From Marinilactibacillus sp042660675 (lineage in GTDB: Bacteria; Bacillota; Bacilli; Lactobacillales; Carnobacteriaceae_A): 64,000 bases of DNA. Where the stretch lies: positions 124,001-188,000 of the forward strand of contig NZ_JBHSUL010000034.1 of NCBI RefSeq assembly GCF_042660675.1, in the 5' to 3' direction. The position numbers and the translations under genes were made by a program. Positions 1-8,144 of the stretch are shown piece after piece. Each line of letters opens with the position of its first letter. Within the stretch, counting starts at the first letter, position 1. The notes under the pieces were generated by a model. That model made no database searches, was not told the DNA's origin, and worked only from the letters and a program-made list of their open reading frames with translations.

Positions 1-38
1 CTTCTTTTCCTAGTTCAACTGACACTTTGCATATCTCC

Positions 39-497
39 TTATTGATCATTATCAGCTTGTTTCAGACATTCTCCACATAGACCATGAAAAGTCAGTCGAT
101 GATCTTTTATTTTAAACTGATAAGTCTTCTCAATCTTTCTTTCAATATCGATCAGCATATCTTGTTCAACTTCATCAATTTTTCCGCAGTTCAGACATAA
201 CAAATAATGATGCTGATGGTTGTGTTCATTGTTGTTGATATCGTATCTTGCAATACCATCTTGAAAGGCTATTTTATTGATCAACTTCAGGTCAGTTAAT
301 AATTCTAGCGTCCGATAAACGGTTGCTAATCCAATACCTGTATGCTCTGATCGAACAGCCAAATAGATTTCTTCTGCACTTAAATGCTCTTTTTCAATCA
401 AGACTTTCAAAATGATCTCTCGCTGAGGGGTCAGTTTGAATCCAGCTTTATATAGTTTTTGCTTAATTGATTGTATAGTCGTATCCGTCTTTTCCAT
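39..497 (-). CDS. fur: Fur-family metal-dependent repressor
   Basis: A 152-residue Fur-family regulator that should bind an iron-like metal and repress promoters carrying Fur boxes. The N-terminal winged helix has the recognition-helix signature GLATVYRTLELL (about residues 55-66). A His-rich stretch (NEHNHQHH, about 90-97) and two Cys pairs (CLNC, CGEC) are the usual metal sites. The C-terminal motif FKIKDHRLTFHGLC is closer, from memory, to Bacillus Fur than to PerR or Zur. The ATG is preceded by AGGGG. A near-perfect Fur/PerR-like box overlaps its own -10 region, so autoregulation is likely. The substrate (iron versus peroxide sensing) cannot be settled from sequence alone. Confidence 0.85.
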   Translation of the reverse strand: MEKTDTTIQSIKQKLYKAGFKLTPQREIILKVLIEKEHLSAEEIYLAVRSEHTGIGLATVYRTLELLTDLKLINKIAFQDGIARYDINNNEHNHQHHYLLCLNCGKIDEVEQDMLIDIERKIEKTYQFKIKDHRLTFHGLCGECLKQADNDQ

Positions 498-550
498 CTT
501 TATCCCCTTAGATCAAAACCAATATAGTTATCTACTAGACTTTTGTTTAA

Positions 551-587
551 TTATAATCAGTATAATCTAGAAAGAAGAGACTTACAA
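551..587 (-). promoter_or_regulatory. fur promoter with overlapping Fur/PerR-like box
   Basis: On the minus strand TTGTAA (582-587) and TATACT (559-564) are separated by exactly 17 bases. The 15-mer TTATAATCAGTATAA (551-565, plus-strand reading) overlaps the -10. It matches the PerR consensus TTATAATNATTATAA at 14 of 15 positions and the Fur consensus TGATAATNATTATCA at 12 of 15, so a bound repressor would block polymerase. Confidence 0.65.
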
Positions 588-600
588 CCATCTTCCAATT

Positions 601-1479
601 TTAATCTTCACGATCTTCTTGAGGATCTCTGATCAGCTTAGTCCCAAACTCATCTTGCTCAATTAATCTCTGTTTAAATAGTCTTCCAAGCGCTCTTTTA
701 AACTGACCTTTACTAATACCAAACTGATTTTTGATTGCTTGTGGATCGCTCTTATCGTTGAATTTAATGTATTGGTCTCCAGCACGTCTAAGAACTTCAA
801 GTATCATCGCCGCATCATCATCTAATACCTCATACGCTCTGGGTAACATAGAAACGTAGTAAACGCCATCTTCTCTTAGCCCAATAATACGACCAGAAAC
901 GTGTTCTCCAAGTCTAGGTTCACGCTCTCGCTCTGAAGGATGAATAAAACCGATATAGAGGTCTTCAGTAATAAAATACGTACCCGCTTTTTTTAATCGA
1001 AATGCGTAACCGTTAATATCTTTGTTATGCGCTTCTTTTTGACCAGTTTCTGAAATTTCATAAAAATCTTCTTCTTCAGCAAGTTGTCCCCACATACGAT
1101 CCTGTTCATCAACTGAGACCGTCAGATAAAGTTTGTCTCCTTTTTTTGGCCATAAATGTCCTTCATATGGAAGATCATCAAGCGAAATAACTAGATCTTT
1201 ATTATGCCAATTGACATTTACAAAAACGCCTAAAGATCTTTTAATATCTATAACTTCTCCCCAGCCAAAATTCCCTATTCTTACTTCAGGTATTTCAGTT
1301 GTAAACAATTGATTCCCACCTTTGTCTACATAACAAAAACCTTCAATTGTTTGACCTAGTTCTAGTTCTTCTTGGTTCATTGCTAAAACTTCATACGTAA
1401 CACCATTATTTTGAACAAATGTGGCTTTTTCATTTTTATCTGTAACGATGCCCATAACGACATTTCCAAAATTAGACAT
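601..1479 (-). CDS. cvfB: S1-like RNA-binding virulence/regulatory factor CvfB
   Basis: This 292-residue protein matches the CvfB/YitL family, which has tandem S1-like OB folds followed by a C-terminal winged helix. The repeated OB-fold pattern is visible (for example GNFGWGEVIDIKRSLGVFVNV near residue 70 and GEHVSGRIIGLREDGVYYV near 190). The end (QFGISKGQFKRALGRLF) is helix-turn-helix-like. Family members bind RNA and affect virulence-factor expression in staphylococci; the precise role is not established here. The ATG has a good AAGGAG site. It lies just upstream of fur on the same strand with a separate promoter between them. Confidence 0.85.
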   Translation of the reverse strand: MSNFGNVVMGIVTDKNEKATFVQNNGVTYEVLAMNQEELELGQTIEGFCYVDKGGNQLFTTEIPEVRIGNFGWGEVIDIKRSLGVFVNVNWHNKDLVISLDDLPYEGHLWPKKGDKLYLTVSVDEQDRMWGQLAEEEDFYEISETGQKEAHNKDINGYAFRLKKAGTYFITEDLYIGFIHPSEREREPRLGEHVSGRIIGLREDGVYYVSMLPRAYEVLDDDAAMILEVLRRAGDQYIKFNDKSDPQAIKNQFGISKGQFKRALGRLFKQRLIEQDEFGTKLIRDPQEDRED

Positions 1480-1514
1480 AATTCCACTCCTTTTTTGTTT
1501 TCTATAAAATCAAA

Positions 1515-1617
1515 AGACGATGAGATCAGATCTTGGAGTAAGTCTTGTTTCTACTCCAGATCAGTTAGCCTCATCTGAAATTCAACTTATTCCAAGATCA
1601 TTATAATCTCATCGTCT
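1515..1617 (-). terminator. Long nested stem-loop after pyk
   Basis: The arms AGACGATGAGAT (1515-1526) and ATCTCATCGTCT (1606-1617) are perfectly complementary over 12 bp. Inside them GATCTTGGA (1529-1537) pairs with TCCAAGATC (1591-1599), with four further pairs. On the minus strand the structure follows pyk and is followed by a weak T-rich run (TTTTGATTTTAT), so it probably ends the pfkA-pyk transcript. A loop of more than 40 bases is unusual for an intrinsic terminator. Confidence 0.5.
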
Positions 1618-1660
1618 GATTGTGATCATTATTGACTGAACATTTTTACTGTAAAACGTA

Positions 1661-3418
1661 TTAGATGGCTGTAGTTGCACCACGGTAGATAATTCCACGA
1701 CGAGCATCAACTGTGATCAATTCGTTTTGTTCAATCAATCCAGTTGCATTCTCAGCTGAAACCACTACAGGAATTCCCATTGCGATTCCAATAACTGCAG
1801 CGTGAGAAGTTAATCCACCTTGTTCAACAACGATTGCTGCTGATTTTTCAATAGCTGGAAGGTAGTCTTTATCAGTATTTTGAACAACTAAAATGCCGCC
1901 TTCAACAGCTCTTTCATTCGCTTCGTCTGCAGTTGTCGCAACAATTGCTTTTCCGATGACTGATTCAGAGCCAACGCCTTGTCCACTAACTAACTTTGAA
2001 CCAATTAGTTGAATCTTCATAACGTTTGTTGTGCCACGTTCTCCAACTGGTACTCCAGCAGTAATGATAATTAGATCGCCTTCTTTAGCGAATCCTTTTT
2101 CCATAGTTGTTTGAGTAGCCAAGTTAAACATGTCGTCAGTTGACGTAGGTTTTTCAGAAAGTGTTGGAATAACACCCCATTGTAGAGATAATCCACGTGC
2201 AGTTTCTTCAGAGAAAGTAATCGCTAGAATGTCTGCTTTAGGACGGAATTTAGAAATCATACGAGCTGTATGTCCAGATTCAGTAGCCGCAACGATTGTA
2301 TTGATGTTCAGGTTACGTGCAGTGTGTCCAACTGCTTGTCCGATTGCTTCAGTCATATCACCTTGATCATATGCTTTAAGTGCGTATGCATCTTGCTCAC
2401 GTAATGCAGCTTCCGTACGGATTGCAATGTTGTACATTGTTTGTACTGATTCTACTGGGTAGTCTCCAGCAGCTGTTTCACCAGAAAGCATGATTGCATC
2501 TGAACCATCAAAAATCGCGTTCGCAACATCTGAAGCTTCAGCACGTGTAGGACGTGGGTTAGCTTGCATTGAGTCAAGCATTTGTGTAGCAGTGATAACT
2601 GGTTTACCAGCAGCATTACAAATACGGATCATGTGTTTTTGTACGATTGGTACTTCTTCAGCTGGAATTTCAACACCTAAATCACCACGAGCAACCATTA
2701 AACCGTCAGAGATTTTAAGAATTTCTTCTAAGTTATCGACACCTTCTTGGTTTTCAATCTTAGGAATGATTTGTACATGTGTTTTGTCATTTTTTTCTAG
2801 TAAATCAGTGATTTCTAGAACATCTGATGGACGACGTACAAATGACGCAGCGATATAATCAATATCGTTTTCTAATCCGAATAAGATATCACTTTTATCT
2901 TTTTCAGTTAAACCAGGAAGATTTACTGAAACACCAGGTACGTTCACACCTTTTTTATTTTTAAGAATACCAGTATTTAATGCAGTTGTTACGATCTCAC
3001 CATTTTCGTGGTCGATATCTGTAACTTGTAGATTGATTAGTCCATCATCCAGTAAGATGTTAGAACCAGGATTTACATCGTTAATCAAGTCTTCATAAGT
3101 AACTGAGAACTTTTCTGTAGTACCCTCTACTTCAGTCATAGAAACGCGGATCGTACTTCCTTTAACGATTTCGATTCTTCCATCTACCATGTTTTGAGTT
3201 CTGATTTCTGGACCTTTAGTATCTAACATGATTGCAACCAGTTTGTTTGTTTTTTCAGCCGCTTCACGAATGTTTTTAATACGAGCTAAATGTTCTTCGT
3301 GATCTCCGTGTGAAAAGTTTAAACGAGCAACGTTCATCCCAGCTTCCATTAACTTCGATAATGTTTCAACTGATTCACTTGCAGGTCCAATAGTACAAAC
3401 AATTTTTGTCTTCTTCAT
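1661..3418 (-). CDS. pyk: Pyruvate kinase with C-terminal PEP-utilizer-like domain
   Basis: Catalyses phosphoenolpyruvate + ADP to pyruvate + ATP, the last step of glycolysis. The start MKKTKIVCTIGPAS, the active-site region TATQMLDSM, and MVARGDLGVEIP (about residues 240-255) are diagnostic. At 585 residues it is about 110 longer than the E. coli type. The extra part (about 478-585) is a mobile-domain homologue containing GGLTSHAAVIGIAMGIPVVV, as in Bacillus pyruvate kinases. The ATG has only a weak Shine-Dalgarno (GTGGGCG). It lies 133 bp downstream of pfkA and has its own putative promoter, so it may be transcribed both with pfkA and alone. Confidence 0.97.
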   Translation of the reverse strand: MKKTKIVCTIGPASESVETLSKLMEAGMNVARLNFSHGDHEEHLARIKNIREAAEKTNKLVAIMLDTKGPEIRTQNMVDGRIEIVKGSTIRVSMTEVEGTTEKFSVTYEDLINDVNPGSNILLDDGLINLQVTDIDHENGEIVTTALNTGILKNKKGVNVPGVSVNLPGLTEKDKSDILFGLENDIDYIAASFVRRPSDVLEITDLLEKNDKTHVQIIPKIENQEGVDNLEEILKISDGLMVARGDLGVEIPAEEVPIVQKHMIRICNAAGKPVITATQMLDSMQANPRPTRAEASDVANAIFDGSDAIMLSGETAAGDYPVESVQTMYNIAIRTEAALREQDAYALKAYDQGDMTEAIGQAVGHTARNLNINTIVAATESGHTARMISKFRPKADILAITFSEETARGLSLQWGVIPTLSEKPTSTDDMFNLATQTTMEKGFAKEGDLIIITAGVPVGERGTTNVMKIQLIGSKLVSGQGVGSESVIGKAIVATTADEANERAVEGGILVVQNTDKDYLPAIEKSAAIVVEQGGLTSHAAVIGIAMGIPVVVSAENATGLIEQNELITVDARRGIIYRGATTAI

Positions 3419-3444
3419 AAAAAATAACGCCCACTTTCGTATAT

Positions 3445-3473
3445 GTTTTATTTTTTGTTCTAATTTACGTCAA
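3445..3473 (-). promoter_or_regulatory. Putative pyk promoter
   Basis: Minus strand TTGACG (3468-3473), a 17-base spacer, then TAAAAC (3445-3450), within the pfkA-pyk gap. Both hexamers match the sigma-A consensus at four or more positions. The remainder of the gap shows no other clear signal. Confidence 0.5.
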
Positions 3474-3551
3474 CTAGTGCGTATCACATTTTCTGTTCGA
3501 ATCTGTAAACAGTCTAGCGTACGTTGAATTCAAGTATGGAGTATTCTATTC

Positions 3552-4514
3552 TTAGGTGGAGATTTCTTCGTTTAGCTTGTAAAGATCTAGGTTCGGTTTA
3601 TGTTTCATATTATCAAGAGTATCCACGATGTCATGTGCAACGATTTGCTCATTGATCAAGCCGAGTGCTAATCCTCCGCGGTCTTCTTTTAAATATTCTA
3701 CTGCGCTTGCACCAAATCTACTTGCAAGAACGCGATCTCGAGCAGTTGGAGAACCACCACGTTGAACATGTCCTAAAACTGTTACCCGTACATGGAAGTT
3801 GTCGATAGCATCTAATTTTTCTGCAAATTCTTTTCCATCCATTACACCTTCAGCTAAAACGATGATTGTATGTTTCTTGCCTTTTTCTCTACCTTCACGA
3901 ATGTTATCTGCTACGGCAGTAAGATCAAATCCCATTTCAGGAATAATAATCTGTTCAGCACCACTAGCAATACCAGCCCACAAGGCAATGTCTCCGGCAT
4001 CTCTTCCCATTACTTCAATAACGAAGGTTCTAACGTGAGAAGTTGCTGTGTCTCTAATTCTATCCAAAGCATCCAATACTGTATTGATTGTTGTATCAAA
4101 CCCAATGGTATAATCTGTACCAGGTATATCGTTATCGATTGTACCAGGCAAACCAATACAAGGATATCCGTGTTTTGTTAACGCATAAGCGCCACGGTAT
4201 GATCCATCTCCACCTATGACAACTAAACCTTCGATACCAAAGCGATTCAATTGTTCAATTCCTTTAAGTTGTCCTTCTTCAGTAGCGAATTGTGGATATC
4301 TAGCAGAGTACAAAAATGTTCCGCCACGTTGGATAATATCTCCTACATCTCGACGAGTTAACTTTCGTATATCTCCCGCTACAAGACCAGCGTAACCATA
4401 ATTGATTCCGTAAACCTCCATACCTTCATATAGAGCTTTTCTTACTACTGCACGAACAGCCGCGTTCATGCCTGGAGAATCTCCTCCACTTGTTAAAACT
4501 CCGATACGCTTCAT
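3552..4514 (-). CDS. pfkA: ATP-dependent 6-phosphofructokinase
   Basis: Phosphorylates fructose 6-phosphate to fructose 1,6-bisphosphate. The 320-residue length is standard for bacterial PfkA. Visible motifs are GGDSPGMNAAVRAVV (ATP site, about residue 11), GGDGSYRGA (about 102), PGTIDNDIPGTDYTIG containing the catalytic TIDND (about 124), and EVMGRDAGDIALWAG (about 167). The glycine in GGDG marks the ATP-dependent rather than pyrophosphate-dependent form. The ATG follows a strong GAGGTGAAAGG. It forms a glycolytic pair with pyk. No lactate dehydrogenase gene follows, unlike the lactococcal las operon. Confidence 0.97.
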   Translation of the reverse strand: MKRIGVLTSGGDSPGMNAAVRAVVRKALYEGMEVYGINYGYAGLVAGDIRKLTRRDVGDIIQRGGTFLYSARYPQFATEEGQLKGIEQLNRFGIEGLVVIGGDGSYRGAYALTKHGYPCIGLPGTIDNDIPGTDYTIGFDTTINTVLDALDRIRDTATSHVRTFVIEVMGRDAGDIALWAGIASGAEQIIIPEMGFDLTAVADNIREGREKGKKHTIIVLAEGVMDGKEFAEKLDAIDNFHVRVTVLGHVQRGGSPTARDRVLASRFGASAVEYLKEDRGGLALGLINEQIVAHDIVDTLDNMKHKPNLDLYKLNEEIST

Positions 4515-4602
4515 ATCAACCTTTCACCTCTAATACATATTTTAATCATCTAAAACAATTAATTAAATTACCTATGATGAATTGATCCGTTAGTATGATT
4601 TA

Positions 4603-4616
4603 TGATAACGCTGTAA
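4603..4616. promoter_or_regulatory. cre-like CcpA site in the pfkA leader
   Basis: TGATAACGCTGTAA matches the catabolite-response consensus TGWAANCGNTNWCA at 12 of 14 positions. It lies about 90 bp upstream of pfkA and downstream of the best promoter candidate. CcpA control of pfk-pyk is known in lactic acid bacteria; its action at this site is inference. Confidence 0.35.
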
Positions 4617-4690
4617 TGAGAAAACTTAATCAAAAAATTAGACTTTTGAAAACCGCTCTCATTCATTCATCTAGTTTCCATACAAGTATC

Positions 4691-4719
4691 ATTCTATCAC
4701 TTTTTGCGATTGATGTCTC
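4691..4719 (-). promoter_or_regulatory. Putative pfkA promoter
   Basis: Minus strand GAGACA (4714-4719), a 17-base spacer, then TAGAAT (4691-4696). This would give a leader of about 170 bases before the pfkA ATG, containing a possible 7-bp AATGAGA/TCTCATT stem. Confidence 0.4.
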
Positions 4720-4753
4720 ATAAAAATGGTAACTAACTAAGTTTTTTATGAAA

Positions 4754-7700
4754 TTAACGAAGAATAACATTCTCTGATCCTAGTATTTTTTTCAACATCT
4801 TAATTAGTTCCCCAGATCCATTCGTAGAATAGGCACTTTTTAGTAGATGCTTTTTTCCAGTATCTGAGTCGTACACAAGTACAGAAATTGTACCAGAATA
4901 GTCTCTCAATATAGACTGAACTTGTTGAAAAAGTGATTGATTTTGTTCAAGAGAATCAATTTTCAAAAACAATGTCTTCTGAGGCTGCTCCAATGTCAAC
5001 GCATCAGCCAATTCGATTCTTCTAACTAGAATCTTATAGCGATCGTTATCTCCTTCTACTTTGCCCTCCACCAAGATAGCGGCATCTTTTTTCAGAGACT
5101 TAATATATTTTCTATGTTGTTCAGGAAATAAAGTCAACGAGCACGATGCTGTTTGATCCGCTATTTCAACGAATGACATCGGTTCTCCACGTTTAGTCTG
5201 AATCGTCTTAACTGCTTTAATTGTACCAATAAACTTCATATTTTTATTCATCTTAGCATCTGCAATGTAATGAATATTTTGAGACTCTCTTATTTTGTTG
5301 TATTTCTCACTTGGATGCTCCGAGAAATAAAATCCAGTCACTTCAAATTCTTGTTCCAGTTTCGTTTCAGAATCAATGTCTTCTGTTACTTCAATTCTAG
5401 GAGCTAAAGACGCAAATAACTCAAGATTTCCATCACTCATACGGACACTTTCAATTACGCCTTCTAACGCTTGGATCATTGTTCCACGATTGTAGTTTAA
5501 TCCATCAAATGCGCCAGAAAAAATAAGTGGCTTGATATAATTTTCTTTTCGCCATTTCTGATCTAAACGGCTCGTAAAATCTGTCAGATCCTTGTAAGCT
5601 CCTTGGTCTTTTCTATTTCTGTAAATAGAATAAATTAAATCCCTTCGAAGCCCTTTAATAATATCTAAACCGAATTGAATGGTATTTTCACGCAGCGAAA
5701 AAGAATATTGGCTCTTATTGATGTCCGGACCATTTAATTCCACTTTACGCTTGCGAGCTTCCAAGACGTATTCTTGGAGTTTCGTTTTGTTATTGGAAGA
5801 AGCTTTCATCAGTGCCGCAAAAAAAGCAGCCGGATAATGTGCTTTGAAATATGCTAACTGGTAAGCCACCATTGAATAGGCAACCGCGTGCGATCGGTTG
5901 AATCCATAATTAGCAAACTGTTCAATATAATGATAAACTTGTGCCGCTGTTTCTTCAGTATATCCTTTGTTGAGCGCTCCTTGAATAAATTGCATGCGGC
6001 CAGAATCGATTTGAGTCTTTATTTTCTTTGAAATTGCTCTTCTTAGCATATCCGCTTCTGCAAGTGAATACCCTGCTAATTTAGAAGCGACTTTCATGAC
6101 TTGTTCTTGGTAGACCATAATGCCATATGTGACATCCAAAATGTTTTCTAAATCATTATGAGGATAAGTTATTGGTTCTAATCCTTTTTTTCTAGATATA
6201 AATGTATCTATCTGTTCCATAGGACCTGGCCTGTACAAAGCATTTACAGCTATAACGTCCTCTATATCCGTTGGTCCGAGTTTTCGCAAGACTCTTTTGA
6301 TTCCTGGAGATTCAAATTGGAAAATACCATTTGTATCTCCTTTTTCAAAAAGCTTGAGCGTCTCAGGATCGTTCAGTGGAATATCTGAAAGTTTACTAAT
6401 GTCTTTGGATTGCTGTCTTGCAAACTGCAAACAATCCGATAAGATAGTAAGATTTTTCAGCCCTAAGAAATCCATTTTTAGCAAACCTACTTTTTCAACA
6501 TCTGCCATCGCAAATTGAGTCAGAGAAAGCTCGCTATTCCCATTTTGAAGCGGTACAGAATCAGTAAGAGGCGTATCTGAAATGACAACTCCCGCCGCGT
6601 GCGTTGATACATGCCGCGGCAAGCCTTCTAATTTTGTTGCCGTCTCATAAATTAGTCTGTTATGTTCAGATTCGTTTACAAGATTCTTCAACTTTGAGGA
6701 TTCTTTCAATGCTTTTGTGAGTGTCATGCCTAAGCTACCTGGTATAGCGTCTGACCATCTTTTTAATTCCTGAGTACTCAATCCAAATACCCTTCCAGAA
6801 TCACGCAAGGCCATTTTGGCAGCAAAAGTCCCGAATGTTGCAATTTGTGCGACCTGTTGATTACCGTATTTTTGATTTACATATAGAAGAATCTGCTCTC
6901 TCTTATTGTCTGGAAAATCCAAATCAATATCTGGCATAGAGTATCTCTCTTCATTTAAGAACCGCTCAAATAGTAAACCATACGCTATTGGATCAACGTC
7001 TGTTATGTTAAGAACGTAGGAGACTAGTGAACCAACAGCAGACCCTCTTCCTGAACCTGTTACAATATCTTGACTATGAGCGTATTTCATCAAATCCCAG
7101 ACAATTAAAAAGTAATCTGAAAAGCCCATTTTCGAGATGATGCCCAATTCTTTTTCAAGTCTTTCTTTGTAAACTGGTGTTACGGTCTTTATTTTCTGGT
7201 TGAGCGCTTTTTCACACAGTTCATAAAGGTACGAATCTGTCTCTTTGCTTTCTGGAATTGGAAACTTTGGTAAGACTGGTTGATTTAAGGTTAACGTTAA
7301 ACTCGTACTATTTGCTATTTCGTCTGCTTTATTAAGGATGTGTTCTAATCCTACTCGCTGATATCGTTCAATGAGTTCATTTGCTGAGACCAAGTATTGA
7401 TCATTGTCTAATTCTTTATCGAGATCAATCGTCTCATTGGCCCCAATCGTTTTAAGAACGTCTGTAGCAAACGCATCTTCTTTTTCAATATATTTCACTT
7501 CGTCAGTTGCTATGAGTGGAACCTGATAATTTTCTGATAATGCTTCAAGCCGATTTCTTATTGGATCCAATGATTTGTGTAGAGAGTAACCGATAAAGAA
7601 CCGATTAAAGTACTTTTTGTACGTCTCTAATACTTCTTGCGCTGAACGTATTTCCTCTTGTAACAGTAAGGCTTCTATCTCACCAGTTATCCCCGGCGAT

Positions 7701-8065
7701 ATAGCAATAAGATTTTCAGTTGACATCGCCAAATCATCGAGCACAACTGGAGTCTCTTCTGTCATGACTTTGGTGGATAACTGGATCAATCGCTTGTAAC
7801 CTTCTTCATTTGCAGCAAGCAAAAGAATGGGATAAGTATTCTCAGGTGAATGCACCGATTCAATATCCAATTTCAAGCCTAATATTGGTTTCAGTCCAGC
7901 TTTTATAGCTTTTTCATAAAATTCCACTGCTCCGTAAAGCACATTATGGTCGGTGAGCGCAATAGATGTGTATCCTCGCTCTTTAGCTTTTTGTACCAGC
8001 TGATCAATTGTGGTTGTACTCTTTAATAAAGAGTACGTACTTGTTACATGCAATTTTGTAGGCAC
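4754..8065 (-). CDS. dnaE: DNA polymerase III alpha subunit, DnaE type
   Basis: The 1103-residue Gram-positive DnaE, which in Firmicutes extends RNA primers before hand-over to PolC. It starts with GTG behind AAGGAG. An N-terminal PHP domain (about residues 5-200, ALTDHNVLYGA) has lost one canonical metal ligand (HVTS instead of HxH). The palm carries SGRGSAVGSL (about 340) and the catalytic PDIDLDFPD (about 375-383). A C-terminal OB fold (about 935-1010, IKTVQ-like strand followed by FVEIADQ) follows the tandem HhH region. There is no exonuclease insertion, which separates it from PolC. It is the only replicative polymerase in the window. Confidence 0.95.
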   Translation of the reverse strand: MPTKLHVTSTYSLLKSTTTIDQLVQKAKERGYTSIALTDHNVLYGAVEFYEKAIKAGLKPILGLKLDIESVHSPENTYPILLLAANEEGYKRLIQLSTKVMTEETPVVLDDLAMSTENLIAISPGITGEIEALLLQEEIRSAQEVLETYKKYFNRFFIGYSLHKSLDPIRNRLEALSENYQVPLIATDEVKYIEKEDAFATDVLKTIGANETIDLDKELDNDQYLVSANELIERYQRVGLEHILNKADEIANSTSLTLTLNQPVLPKFPIPESKETDSYLYELCEKALNQKIKTVTPVYKERLEKELGIISKMGFSDYFLIVWDLMKYAHSQDIVTGSGRGSAVGSLVSYVLNITDVDPIAYGLLFERFLNEERYSMPDIDLDFPDNKREQILLYVNQKYGNQQVAQIATFGTFAAKMALRDSGRVFGLSTQELKRWSDAIPGSLGMTLTKALKESSKLKNLVNESEHNRLIYETATKLEGLPRHVSTHAAGVVISDTPLTDSVPLQNGNSELSLTQFAMADVEKVGLLKMDFLGLKNLTILSDCLQFARQQSKDISKLSDIPLNDPETLKLFEKGDTNGIFQFESPGIKRVLRKLGPTDIEDVIAVNALYRPGPMEQIDTFISRKKGLEPITYPHNDLENILDVTYGIMVYQEQVMKVASKLAGYSLAEADMLRRAISKKIKTQIDSGRMQFIQGALNKGYTEETAAQVYHYIEQFANYGFNRSHAVAYSMVAYQLAYFKAHYPAAFFAALMKASSNNKTKLQEYVLEARKRKVELNGPDINKSQYSFSLRENTIQFGLDIIKGLRRDLIYSIYRNRKDQGAYKDLTDFTSRLDQKWRKENYIKPLIFSGAFDGLNYNRGTMIQALEGVIESVRMSDGNLELFASLAPRIEVTEDIDSETKLEQEFEVTGFYFSEHPSEKYNKIRESQNIHYIADAKMNKNMKFIGTIKAVKTIQTKRGEPMSFVEIADQTASCSLTLFPEQHRKYIKSLKKDAAILVEGKVEGDNDRYKILVRRIELADALTLEQPQKTLFLKIDSLEQNQSLFQQVQSILRDYSGTISVLVYDSDTGKKHLLKSAYSTNGSGELIKMLKKILGSENVILR

Positions 8066-8144
8066 TCTTTTACTCCTTACCTATTCGTAATCAGGGTTTT
8101 CTGGACAATCTTCTAATCGTTTCGAGATTGTCTCATTTTAACTG

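Noticed and set aside
2490..2858. Long plus-strand open frame opposite pyk
   Set aside because: No ribosome site, no recognisable motif, and it mirrors the codon pattern of pyk; it is a shadow frame. The same holds for the other antisense frames in dnaE, clpB, ntpA and pnp.
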